Shown here: piece by piece, positions 51,664 to 60,384 of the stretch
Layout of the letters: each line of letters starts with the position of its first letter
Position numbering within the stretch: the first letter of the stretch is position 1
Source: Larkinella humicola
Lineage (GTDB): Bacteria > Bacteroidota > Bacteroidia > Cytophagales > Spirosomataceae
Direction: 5' to 3'
Assembly: GCF_008727875.1 (NCBI RefSeq)
Contig: NZ_VTWS01000001.1
Location: 1,674,001-1,738,000 of the forward strand
DNA length: 64,000 nt
Program-made: the position numbers and the translations under genes
Notes under the pieces: generated by a model
Database searches by the model: none
What the model saw: the letters and a program-made list of their open reading frames with translations, nothing else
Told to the model about the DNA's origin: nothing

Positions 51664-51784
51664 CCTGCCGCTTGATTAGGTTGAACCTGACTATTGACCA
51701 CCGGAGGTTACAGGGCGGTTTTTAAAAGAAAAAGAGCGACCAAAGCCGCCCTTTTTCAAAATATTCGTTGTCAGATGCAGCCCT

Positions 51785-52861
51785 CTACAACTCCCGCACC
51801 CAGATATTCCGGAAGCTGATCGGTTCGCTTTTGTCACCGTGAGCCTGCAATTTGATCGGTGCCGATTCGTATTTTTTGTACTGGGGCTGACCAATGTAGG
51901 TCGTTTCGCCTTTCAGTTCGTAGTTGTTCTGTACCACGACGCCGTTGTGAATGACCGTCACGTGGGCCGGGGTCTGCACCGAGCCATCGGCGTTGAATTT
52001 CGGGGCATTCCAGATCACGTCGTACACCTGCCATTCGCCCGGTTTTTTGCTGGCGTTGGCCAGCGGAATCGCCTGTTTGTAGATGCTTCCCGCCTGCCCG
52101 TTCGAGTAGGTTTTGTTTTCGTACGAATCCAGCACCTGAAGTTCATAGCCCGCGTCGCCGGGGCCGGTAGACGCCAGGAAGATACCGCTGTTGCCCCGAC
52201 TCTGGCCGGTCAATGAGATTTTCTCGGGAATCTTCCATTCGATGTGAAGCTGGTAGTTCGTAAACGACCGCTTGGTTTCGATGTTACCGGCGGCCTTGTT
52301 GACGGTCAGAACGCCTTTGGAAACCGTCCAGTTGGCGGGCGATTTGTCTTTTACCGTCACCCACTGATCCAGGTTTTTGCCGTCGAACAGAATTACCGCG
52401 TCGGAAGGGGCATCAAGGGGCGTTTTGCCCGCCGTAATCACCTTCGGAACCGGGTCCCATACTTCAGTTTCTTCGGGTTTTGCCCGCGGCCGAGTGGCGG
52501 TTGCCGTGCTGGAGGAGCCGCCCTGACGCATCAGCGTTCCGGGAACCTCGCTGCCGTTGTAATTGACGGACAGAATCATTTTATCACCCTCAACGGTCCC
52601 TTTGACAGGAATCACATTGCCATCGTATTCCGTTTTGAACGAAAAACTGACTCCATCAACCTTTCCCTCCTTGATCGGTAGGGCACCATTCGCATTGCCG
52701 ATGGTTCCGGTCAGTTGGTTGCCGTCGGTTTTCAGGTCCAGGGTCAATGCGTAATCGTCGCCTATTTTTCCGGCCCATTTCCCGTCAATCGGACCAGCAG
52801 CCAGCGCCATGGTTAGTCCGAAAAAAGCACTTAAAATCGAGGTAAAAAAACGTTTCTTCAT
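51785..52861 (-). CDS. DUF1080 (3-keto-disaccharide hydrolase-like) exported protein
   Basis: A 358-residue protein with a signal peptide (ILSAFFGLTMALAA). Residues 25-115 are a small beta-rich module (IDGKWAGKIGDDYALTLDL). Residues 155-358 form the DUF1080 jelly-roll: ILFDGKNLDQWVT, SFTNYQLHIEWKIPE, SRGNSGIFL, GYELQVLDSYEN and SFRNIWVREL. The fold resembles concanavalin-type lectins; members of the family act on 3-keto-glycosides. It lies 35 bp downstream of the M1 peptidase on the same strand. Confidence 0.9.
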   Translation of the reverse strand: MKKRFFTSILSAFFGLTMALAAGPIDGKWAGKIGDDYALTLDLKTDGNQLTGTIGNANGALPIKEGKVDGVSFSFKTEYDGNVIPVKGTVEGDKMILSVNYNGSEVPGTLMRQGGSSSTATATRPRAKPEETEVWDPVPKVITAGKTPLDAPSDAVILFDGKNLDQWVTVKDKSPANWTVSKGVLTVNKAAGNIETKRSFTNYQLHIEWKIPEKISLTGQSRGNSGIFLASTGPGDAGYELQVLDSYENKTYSNGQAGSIYKQAIPLANASKKPGEWQVYDVIWNAPKFNADGSVQTPAHVTVIHNGVVVQNNYELKGETTYIGQPQYKKYESAPIKLQAHGDKSEPISFRNIWVREL

Positions 52862-52896
52862 AGGGGTTTTTCTGGGTTTTGTTGACTGATACGGTT

Positions 52897-55452
52897 TTAA
52901 AAATCCTTAAACTGCTCATACATTTCCTTTAATTTTGGGTCGCGCTCACTCAGACGAATGTCTTTCCGCATGGATTTGACGCCTTCGATGTCCTGCAACA
53001 AGCCCAGCACCTGATAGGCCCCAAACCGCACAAAATACGCCGGACTCGTGCGCGCCATCACTTCCAGCATCGGAATGGCCTGCCGCTGGGTGTCGGCTCC
53101 CGACCGGATCAGGTATTTTCCGAAGACCTGCAAAAAGTTGTAGAGATCCTGCGATTTCATGGTGTTCATCTTGTTGATGAACCAGGTATAGCGGCTGGTA
53201 TCGGTCGAATTGGCGTAATAATTGGCCACCGCCGTCACAATATCGCCATTGGGGACATTCTCAAAACGGGCCGCAATTTCATTGGCGTCACCCGGTTTTG
53301 ACAACAAATAGGAATCCAACGCCGACGACACGACGGCATACGATGTATCATTGAGTGCTTCCCGGAACAGCGGGTCGTTGACGTTATCGGCATACGAAGC
53401 CAGCGTGTTGATGCCTTCCTGCCGCACCAGCGAGCGCTCGTCGTTGCGGGCTTTGCTCTGTACAATCCGCTCCACTTCCGCAAATTCCTGGCCGTCGTAT
53501 TCCGCAAAATTTCCAACGGCCACCTGACGGATTTTCCAGAATTTATCCTGCATGGCGTCCATCATCATGTGCCGAACCGTCGAATCGATCAGGTTACTTT
53601 TGTCTTCCAGTCGGGTAATCGACTCGTATTTGTCCCGGTAATTGTCGGTATGATAAAATTGAAACATCAGTTCCGCCTTATTTTTTTCCTGCTCAACGGT
53701 TCCGACAATCCGGTGGTCCGCGTCGAACACGATCAAATCCGGGCGTTGTTCCACCGTAAAATTCAGCACCTGTTTGGCTTTATCGACGACCACATCGTAG
53801 CTCTTTTTCTGCCCTTTTACCCACAGATCCACTGTCACGGGCAGGCGATAAATCGGGGTTTTGGTCGAATCCTGTTGCTGAATAACCGTCAACTGCACGC
53901 CCCCCTGCCGGTATTCTTTCTCGATCTTGATCACCGGATGTCCCGGTTTCAGGAACCATTGGTCAAAAAACCAGTTCAGGTCTTCGCCGGTCACCTCTTC
54001 AAAAGCTTCGCGCAGGTCACTCAATTCGGCGGTTTTGAACCGGTGGCGTTTCAGATACAGCGTCAGGGATTCAAAAAAAGCATCGTCACCAATAGTCCGG
54101 CGGAGCAGGTGCAACACCCGGCCCCCTTTGGCGTACGAATGGCTGTCGAACATCTGCTCGCGGTCGGTATAGCGGTACCGGATCAATGGTTCCTGCTTGG
54201 TTTCCGATTCGGCAATGTACTGATTCAGGTCATCCAGTCCGTGCATATCGGCCGAATACGTGCCTTCGTTGTGTTCCCGCCAGAGGTATTCGGCGTAGGT
54301 GGCAAAGGCTTCGTTCAGCGGCAGGTTGGCCCACGACTCGGCGGTGGCCAGGTTTCCGAACCAATGGTGCGACAGTTCGTGCGAAATCACATCGTCGGAA
54401 TTGCCATCCACCAGTTGCCGCCCGTCCATCTGAACGGTTTCGCCATGAACCGTCGCCGTGGTGTTTTCCATCGCGCCGGTAACAAAATCACGCACGGCAA
54501 TTTGGCTGTATTTCTCCCAAACGTACGGCACCCCGAATTTCTTTTCAAAAAACTCAACCATTGCGGGCGTCCGGCCAAAAATGGCGCGGGCGTCTTTCTC
54601 GTAGGCGGGTTCCACATAATAGCTGACTTCCAGCGGCCCTCGCTCGGTTGTTGCCGCCAGCGAATCCCTGACGTAGGCAAAATCGCCCACGGCAATCATC
54701 GCCAGATACGGCGAATGGGGCAAGGTTTGTCGCCAGTAATCGGTGCGCGAACTGTCCTGATTGACCGTTGACGAAATGAGTTTTCCGTTGGAAAGCGTCC
54801 GGTATTTATTTTCGACGGTCAGGTAGATTTCCTGCGTCATTTTCTCATTGGGCGTGTCGATGGTCGGAAACCAGCACGAATTGGCTTCGGTTTCGCCCTG
54901 CGTCCAAATCTGGCGGGGTTTGTTCGGTTCAGCGCCGTCGTGGTTGATGAAATACAGTCCTTTATCCTGCGAAATGGCCGCACTGCCTCCCAGAGGACGT
55001 TCGTTCGGCTTGGCGGTATAAACGATCTGGATGTCGAAGGTATCCGCGCGGGTGTAGGTCCGGGGCAGCAGAACGTGAATCTTTTGACGGTCTTTGTAGG
55101 TGTAGTTGAGCGTATCGAAAACCGTTTCACCGGTTTTTAAGGTATCGAGCAGAAAAACGCCTTTGATTTCAAAGCCTTTCGCATCGACGTCCAGCGTATT
55201 CTGGGGGTAAAAATGCGGTTTAAACCGCAACCGGGCAATGCCATGAACCCACTGGCGCACCCAGTCGAAGCTCAGATCGAGCCGGGTGTGTAACAGATCG
55301 TGGGGCAGTGTTCGGGTTGCGTTATAGGGTCCGTTGACCGTGAGCGGAGCGTTTTTTTTGTCGGCATCGCCCGCACGATTCTGCCCCAGTGCCCACGGGC
55401 TGCAGATGAAAATAAGAAGGACGAACCCGATGTGTCGGATAATTTTAAGCAT
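52897..55452 (-). CDS. M1 family metallopeptidase (aminopeptidase N-like)
   Basis: About 851 residues from the ATG at 55452; a second ATG three codons earlier is equally possible. The signal peptide ends SPWALGQ. The GAMENTT exopeptidase motif and the zinc site VISHELSHHWFGN with the third ligand Glu in LNEAFATYAEY place the catalytic domain at about 340-400. A C-terminal HEAT-like helical region (about 590-850) follows. It trims N-terminal residues from peptides in the periplasm. It may be cotranscribed with lolE-like and rbfA upstream and DUF1080 downstream. Confidence 0.95.
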   Translation of the reverse strand: MLKIIRHIGFVLLIFICSPWALGQNRAGDADKKNAPLTVNGPYNATRTLPHDLLHTRLDLSFDWVRQWVHGIARLRFKPHFYPQNTLDVDAKGFEIKGVFLLDTLKTGETVFDTLNYTYKDRQKIHVLLPRTYTRADTFDIQIVYTAKPNERPLGGSAAISQDKGLYFINHDGAEPNKPRQIWTQGETEANSCWFPTIDTPNEKMTQEIYLTVENKYRTLSNGKLISSTVNQDSSRTDYWRQTLPHSPYLAMIAVGDFAYVRDSLAATTERGPLEVSYYVEPAYEKDARAIFGRTPAMVEFFEKKFGVPYVWEKYSQIAVRDFVTGAMENTTATVHGETVQMDGRQLVDGNSDDVISHELSHHWFGNLATAESWANLPLNEAFATYAEYLWREHNEGTYSADMHGLDDLNQYIAESETKQEPLIRYRYTDREQMFDSHSYAKGGRVLHLLRRTIGDDAFFESLTLYLKRHRFKTAELSDLREAFEEVTGEDLNWFFDQWFLKPGHPVIKIEKEYRQGGVQLTVIQQQDSTKTPIYRLPVTVDLWVKGQKKSYDVVVDKAKQVLNFTVEQRPDLIVFDADHRIVGTVEQEKNKAELMFQFYHTDNYRDKYESITRLEDKSNLIDSTVRHMMMDAMQDKFWKIRQVAVGNFAEYDGQEFAEVERIVQSKARNDERSLVRQEGINTLASYADNVNDPLFREALNDTSYAVVSSALDSYLLSKPGDANEIAARFENVPNGDIVTAVANYYANSTDTSRYTWFINKMNTMKSQDLYNFLQVFGKYLIRSGADTQRQAIPMLEVMARTSPAYFVRFGAYQVLGLLQDIEGVKSMRKDIRLSERDPKLKEMYEQFKDF

Positions 55453-55519
55453 ACAGATCATTCACTTAGCCTTATCAAAACGGGGAAATTCGTTTTTTAG
55501 TAAATACTTTTCCATTCCT

Positions 55520-56749
55520 TTACTGCACGCTGTCAACGGCTTTGGAAACCGCAGCCGCTTTTTGAGCCGGAAACCAGGATACCACCATGGTTACAACAAT
55601 CACGATCAGGGTGGTCAGAATCAGGTCGTTCGCTTGAAGTTTCACCGGGTAGGCGTCGATGAGCGAACTCTCGATGCCCATCGATACGAAGCCAAACCGC
55701 TGCTGTAATAAACACAACACAATCCCGAGCACCAGGCCCACCACACCGCCAATACAGGCAACAATGGACCCTTCGAACAGAAAAATCCGCCGAACCAGCG
55801 AAGGCGACGCCCCCATCGCGTACAGAATGGCCACATCGTCTTTCTTTTCAATGGCCAGCATTGACAAAGAGAAAAAGATGTTGATCGATGCAATCAGCAC
55901 CAGAAAACCCAGCGTTACGGTTACAAACAACTTCTCGACCCGAATGGCCCGAAACAGATCGGGGTTCAGATCATCCCGGTCTTTGATCACCACTGTTGAT
56001 CCTAACTGCTGTTGTAAAGTCTTTTTCAACGACGCAATATCGGTTTCCGGCTTCACCTGCACTTCCAGCGAAGAGATCTGATTGGGCTGATAGCCAACCA
56101 GTTCCCGAACCACACTGAGTGGTGCCAACACGTAATCGTTAAAATTATCTTCAATAAAAAATACGCCCGAAATCGCAAAATCCGCCCGGTTAAAGGCATC
56201 GGCCGACAAAACCGTGTAAGTCTTGCGGTTTTGTGGATACCAGAGTTCGAGGGGCGTCAGGATGTCTTCGGGAGAAATCAGCAGTGCGTTTCGTACGCCT
56301 TCGGCAACCAGCGCGTAATTGATGCCATTTTCCTGCAACCGCAGTTTTCCTTCCACCAAAGCCGTGTCCAGTTGCCGACGTTGCAAATACGAATTGTCGA
56401 TTCCTTTCAGCTTGACCACTGTCTGCCCCTCGCGGTACCGCGCCAGTGCATTGTCTTCAATCACCTGTGTGATGAGCAGGACCTCCCCGCTTTTCCGGAT
56501 GTTCTGCAACTGACCGGGCGAAACCGTCAGGCGTTTTCCCTGCGCCGGAGCCACCGTCAGGTCTGCTTCGAACGTCTTGAAAATCATCCGGTTTAACTCC
56601 TCCATGCCGTTGAAAACCGACAGCACGACCACGAGTGCCATCGTGCCTACCCCCACGCCCAGCATCGATACCAGCGAAATCAAATTGATGAAACTACGCT
56701 TGCGTTTCGAGAAAAAATACCGGCGGGCAATCCAGAGGGGGAGGTTCAT
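55520..56749 (-). CDS. LolE/FtsX-type ABC transporter permease
   Basis: 409 residues from the ATG at 56749, with a TTG four codons earlier rejected. The first helix (SFINLISLVSMLGVGVGTMALVVVLSVFNGM) and a large periplasmic domain (about 55-280) precede three C-terminal helices with the EKKDDVAILYAMGASPSLVRRIFLFEG coupling motif. It matches LolC/LolE-like permeases, which extract lipoproteins, together with an ABC ATPase not seen nearby. It starts 15 bp after rbfA. Confidence 0.88.
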   Translation of the reverse strand: MNLPLWIARRYFFSKRKRSFINLISLVSMLGVGVGTMALVVVLSVFNGMEELNRMIFKTFEADLTVAPAQGKRLTVSPGQLQNIRKSGEVLLITQVIEDNALARYREGQTVVKLKGIDNSYLQRRQLDTALVEGKLRLQENGINYALVAEGVRNALLISPEDILTPLELWYPQNRKTYTVLSADAFNRADFAISGVFFIEDNFNDYVLAPLSVVRELVGYQPNQISSLEVQVKPETDIASLKKTLQQQLGSTVVIKDRDDLNPDLFRAIRVEKLFVTVTLGFLVLIASINIFFSLSMLAIEKKDDVAILYAMGASPSLVRRIFLFEGSIVACIGGVVGLVLGIVLCLLQQRFGFVSMGIESSLIDAYPVKLQANDLILTTLIVIVVTMVVSWFPAQKAAAVSKAVDSVQ

Positions 56750-56764
56750 GGTGTGGTCCAAACG

Positions 56765-57142
56765 TTACTCTTCGTCTTCTTCCTCCGGTGCGGGCGGGAT
56801 GTCGAGATTCGCGAAAATCGCGTCCATTTTGGCCGCGTATTCGGCGGTATCGTCCAGGTAAAAATGCAGTTCCGGCATGATCCGAAGCTGGTGGCGCACC
56901 CGGTCGGCGAGTTGCTGGCGAATGGCCTTGCCTTTTTCCTTGATCGATTCCAGCAGCAATTCTTTATTCGGTGTTACCAGAAAGCTCAGATACACCCGGG
57001 CAATGCTAAAATCGGGTGACACCCGCACGTTCGTCACGGTGATAAAGGCCCCGTTGAACAGGTGTCGGCTATCGCGCTGAAAGATTTCACTCAGGTCTTT
57101 CTGCAACAGCCTCGATACTTTCTGTTGTCGTTTCGATTCCAT
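56765..57142 (-). CDS. rbfA: Ribosome-binding factor A
   Basis: A 125-residue KH-domain protein with the RbfA opening KRQQKVSRLLQKDLSEIFQR, a central VTNVRVSPDFSIARVYLSFL and an RIMPELHFYLDDTAEYAAK block; the acidic tail PEEEDEE is common in this phylum. It binds 16S rRNA in late 30S maturation. It opens a minus-strand unit with the LolE-like gene. Confidence 0.96.
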   Translation of the reverse strand: MESKRQQKVSRLLQKDLSEIFQRDSRHLFNGAFITVTNVRVSPDFSIARVYLSFLVTPNKELLLESIKEKGKAIRQQLADRVRHQLRIMPELHFYLDDTAEYAAKMDAIFANLDIPPAPEEEDEE

Positions 57143-57150
57143 ACTCTTTT

Positions 57151-57240
57151 AAAATTAATGAATAATGAGGGGACCGCTCAACAGGAATCAGAAATCCTGT
57201 TTCGTTATTCACTATTCATTCTTCAGTGTTCATTATTCAC
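57151..57240. repeat. Class A palindrome, copy 9 (AATGAATAATGA words, partial pairing)
   Basis: The left side AATGAATAATGA and the right side TTATTCACTATTCATTCTTCAGTGTTCATTATTCA share words with other copies; a short ACAGGAAT/ATCCTGT hairpin lies in the centre. Pairing is weaker than in other copies. It lies in the gap between rbfA and the divergent DUF6427 gene. Confidence 0.6.
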
Positions 57241-57329
57241 GCAATACCCCGCAAATATCCGCCTTTTATTCGACTTCTTTCACCTGAAAGGTTTAATTTC
57301 GGGTTCCATACGGTAAACCAACTAGTCGC

Positions 57330-58757
57330 TTGTTAAGTTTTTTTCGGGTTAACGCTACCCTTCAAATTGTCAGTCTGCTGCTTTTGCTGGTTCTGATTCG
57401 CCTGCCGTTTCTGCTGTCGGCTCCTCCGCTGCTCATTCCGGAACTGAACTGGATGCTGGTGGGGGAACAGATGAACAACGGCAATCTGCTGTACCGCGAC
57501 ATCTGGGACAGCCTTAGTCCGCTATCGGCGCTGGTCTACTGGCTGCTGGACCTCACCTTCGGGCGGTCGCTCCTGGCCTATCACGTTGCCGGGACGGCGG
57601 TGGCGGCTTTTCAGGTTTTCTATTTTAACTGGATGATGAACGCCCGGGATATCTACCCGGATCGCAACTGGATTCCCGGCCTAATCTACGCCCTGTTCCT
57701 GAACATGTCGTTCGATTGCAGCACCCTGTCGCCGGTTTTGCTTTCCACCACCTTTCTGCTGCTGGCTTTCGGAACCATTATTAAACAGATGGACCGGCGG
57801 GGGGCCACCGATGAAGTGTTTGAAGTCGGTTTTTACATCAGTCTGGCCGCCCTGTTTTACCTGCCTTCTGCCCTGTTCATTCTCTGGGCGCTGATGGCGT
57901 TGTTGCTGTTTACCGGGGCCAGTTTCCGGCAACATTCGCTGCTGATTTTCGGTTTTGCCTTCCCGATTTTGCTGACGGTTCTGTACTATTACCTGGCCGA
58001 CAGCCTCGCCGACCTGAACCGCAATCTGTTGTCGTCGGTTTTTCGGGTCCGGCAATACGACCTGACCGACTTCCAGACCTTGCTGGCATCGATGTTTCTG
58101 CCCTTTGCGATGGGGACGCTGGGGTTGTTGAGTCTGTTCCGCCAAACGACCCGGTATGTCAACTTCCAGCAACGGTGTCAGCAAATTATGATGATCTGGG
58201 CGGTTACTGCCGTGGTTTCGGTGGCGCTGATGCCCTTTCTGGCACCGATGCTGTTCATCAGTTTCGTACCGGCCCTGGCTTTTTTTGCTTCCTATTACTT
58301 TCAGGGCATCCGCCGGGAGTGGATGGCTGAACTGATTTTTCTGGGCGTCTTTGTCTTTACGCTGCTCATTCTCTATCAGGGTGCCCTGGGGCTGGTTCCG
58401 AATTGGGAATTAGGTCGACTCAGTGCGTTACAGGTCAAAACCTCGCCCATCGACCGGCACATTCAGCAGCAGCGGATTCTGGTCATTGGCGAAGACATCA
58501 GTGCCTACCGCAACAACCAGGCTGCCACGCCGTATCTCAACTGGGATCTGGCCAAATACGACCTTCGCAATCTGGACAATTACGAAAGCGTGATCAGCGT
58601 TTACGACCACTTCCGCAAAGACCCGCCGGGTTACATCATCGACAAAGAAAGTGTCATCAAAAAACTCTTTCAGCGCGCACCTTCTCTGTCCACAATGTAT
58701 GAAAAAACCGATCTGGAAGGGGTTTACCGACGAAAAGAAGAAGCCATCAGCAACTGA
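57330..58757 (+). CDS. DUF6427 family membrane protein
   Basis: A 475-residue protein with about ten hydrophobic segments. A TTG at 57330 starts it; the opening MLSFFRVN matches the usual MxSFFR start of the family, and no ATG lies close. The role is unknown, though members are found in all T9SS-possessing Bacteroidota (recollection, unverified). It ends 11 bp inside the convergent rpiB gene. Confidence 0.8.
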   Translation: MLSFFRVNATLQIVSLLLLLVLIRLPFLLSAPPLLIPELNWMLVGEQMNNGNLLYRDIWDSLSPLSALVYWLLDLTFGRSLLAYHVAGTAVAAFQVFYFNWMMNARDIYPDRNWIPGLIYALFLNMSFDCSTLSPVLLSTTFLLLAFGTIIKQMDRRGATDEVFEVGFYISLAALFYLPSALFILWALMALLLFTGASFRQHSLLIFGFAFPILLTVLYYYLADSLADLNRNLLSSVFRVRQYDLTDFQTLLASMFLPFAMGTLGLLSLFRQTTRYVNFQQRCQQIMMIWAVTAVVSVALMPFLAPMLFISFVPALAFFASYYFQGIRREWMAELIFLGVFVFTLLILYQGALGLVPNWELGRLSALQVKTSPIDRHIQQQRILVIGEDISAYRNNQAATPYLNWDLAKYDLRNLDNYESVISVYDHFRKDPPGYIIDKESVIKKLFQRAPSLSTMYEKTDLEGVYRRKEEAISN

Positions 58758-59181
58758 TTTTGCCCACACGCGTCTGGTGACGCCCGCCTTCAAATTCCGT
58801 TTTCAGAAACACTTTCACGCATTCCAGGGCGTCTTCGGGTGAAATGTATCGCTCCGGCAAGCACAGAATGTTGGCGTTGTTATGCTGACGGGCCAGTGCC
58901 GCCAGTTCGGGTTTCCAGCACAAAGCCGCCCGAATACCCTGGTGTTTGTTGGCCGTAATGGCCACTCCGTTGCCGCTACCACAGACCAGAATTCCCCAGT
59001 CAAATTGATGGGCTTCAACCGCCGACGCCACGGGATGCGCAAAATCCGGATAATCGGCAGAAGATTCCGTGTAGGTACCAAAATCTTTCGTCGGATAGCC
59101 TTCTTTTTCCAGCCAGGCTACGATTTCCTGTTTATAGGCGAAGCCGGCATGATCGGCACCAACAGCAATGGAGGGTTTCAT
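58747..59181 (-). CDS. rpiB: Ribose-5-phosphate isomerase B
   Basis: A 144-residue RpiB-type enzyme: Asp10-His11 in GADHAGF and the phosphate-binding CGSGNGVAITANK (Cys67 onward) are diagnostic. It interconverts ribose 5-phosphate and ribulose 5-phosphate in the cytoplasm. The 3' ends of rpiB and the DUF6427 gene overlap by 11 bp. Confidence 0.96.
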   Translation of the reverse strand: MKPSIAVGADHAGFAYKQEIVAWLEKEGYPTKDFGTYTESSADYPDFAHPVASAVEAHQFDWGILVCGSGNGVAITANKHQGIRAALCWKPELAALARQHNNANILCLPERYISPEDALECVKVFLKTEFEGGRHQTRVGKISC

Positions 59182-59529
59182 GGGATTTTCTTGAACAAAT
59201 GAAACTAAAAATACGATATTACGTTATTATGTTCCGGTTCTGCGCTGAGAGGCTGCGAACCGGCATGGCAGCCGGATTTAAAACCCCGGTTCTGTCTAAA
59301 TTTTGGACAAAGTAAGCGATCAAAAACGCATCATCAACGCAATTCACACTGGAAATTTTACAAACGCTGGCAAAAATAACTCCGGTTATTCCGCTCAGTT
59401 GGTTTGTGAAGAGACCCACCACCGGAGAAACAGGCGCTTGAACGACTCAGGAATGAAGACCGGTTTTGCCGACTGGCCCTTTCTCAAACCTGGATTCACG
59501 GCCTTCCCTCTCCTAAATCCTGGAAGCAC
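59182..59529. other. Intergenic stretch without a recognised gene
   Basis: About 350 bp between divergent rpiB and the LOG-like gene. An open frame from 59303 runs into the LOG-like gene out of phase and shows no family resemblance. A near-palindrome GTCTAAATTTTGGAC lies at about 59295. It probably holds the two divergent promoters, but no clear TAnnTTTG box was found. Confidence 0.6.
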
Positions 59530-60327
59530 ATGGACGCAGAAAAAACAGTACAGCGATCAGAAACTCAGAACGTTTCCCAAATACAGAAAGACCTTAACAA
59601 GCGCGACGAGTTACTGCTCACCCCCGACGAGCAACGGATCAAAGAAGCCTTTCAGGATCGGAACTGGAACGAAATAAAAATTGCCGACTCCTGGGTCATT
59701 TTCAAAGTTATGGCGGAGTTCGTGGAAGGCTTCGACAAATTGGCCAAGATTGGGCCGTGTGTGTCCATTTTCGGATCGGCGCGGACCAAACCGGACAATC
59801 CGTATTACCAGATGGCCGAAGAGATTGCGGCCAAACTCGTGAAGCACGGCTACGGAGTCATCACCGGCGGTGGCCCCGGGATCATGGAAGCCGGGAACAA
59901 AGGTGCCTTCGAGCAAGGCGGGAAATCGGTCGGTCTGAACATTCAGCTCCCGTTCGAACAGGAAAGCAACATCTACATCGACCCCGACAAAAACATCAAT
60001 TTCGACTTCTTCTTTGTTCGGAAAGTCATGTTCGTCAAATACGCCCAGGGATTTATTGCCCTGCCGGGCGGTTTTGGTACGCTGGACGAACTGTTCGAAT
60101 CGCTGACGCTGATTCAGACGAAAAAAATTGCGCGCTTCCCAATCGTTCTGGTTGGCCGGACGTTCTGGCAGGGGCTGGTCGACTGGATTGAAGAAACGAT
60201 GCTGGAGAAAGAAAACAACATCAGTCCCGGCGATATGAAACTGATTTCGCTGGTCGATACGCCGGAAGAAGCCGTCAAAGCCATCGATGATTTCTACATG
60301 AAGTATCTGCTGAAACCGAACTTTTAA
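59530..60327 (+). CDS. LOG/TIGR00730-like Rossmann-fold nucleotide hydrolase
   Basis: A 265-residue protein with the LOG-family signature: GSARTKPDNPYYQMA, ITGGGPGIMEAGNKGA near 117 and the phosphate-binding PGGFGTLDELFE near 178. LOG-type enzymes remove ribose 5-phosphate from nucleotides such as cytokinin precursors; in bacteria the substrate is often AMP-like. The first 60 residues are family-untypical. A terminator follows at 60350. Confidence 0.92.
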   Translation: MDAEKTVQRSETQNVSQIQKDLNKRDELLLTPDEQRIKEAFQDRNWNEIKIADSWVIFKVMAEFVEGFDKLAKIGPCVSIFGSARTKPDNPYYQMAEEIAAKLVKHGYGVITGGGPGIMEAGNKGAFEQGGKSVGLNIQLPFEQESNIYIDPDKNINFDFFFVRKVMFVKYAQGFIALPGGFGTLDELFESLTLIQTKKIARFPIVLVGRTFWQGLVDWIEETMLEKENNISPGDMKLISLVDTPEEAVKAIDDFYMKYLLKPNF

Positions 60328-60349
60328 GGGTTTCCTGCTGATGCTACTG

Positions 60350-60384
60350 AACCCGTAAGGTCTTCAAAACCTTACGGGTTTTGG
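60350..60384. terminator. Bidirectional terminator between LOG-like and HhH genes
   Basis: A perfect 12-bp stem AACCCGTAAGGT / ACCTTACGGGTT with a seven-base loop, followed by TTTTGG on the plus strand. The genes on both sides are convergent. Confidence 0.85.

Noticed and set aside
53569-54771. Plus-strand frame of 400 residues
   Set aside because: Antisense to the M1 peptidase, no motif.
13732-57240. Whether the palindromes are CRISPR repeats or plain intrinsic terminators
   Set aside because: They are not regularly spaced arrays with spacers, and most lack a U-tract after the stem.
59303-59677. A 124-residue plus-strand frame upstream of the LOG-like gene
   Set aside because: Overlaps the LOG-like gene out of phase and resembles no family.
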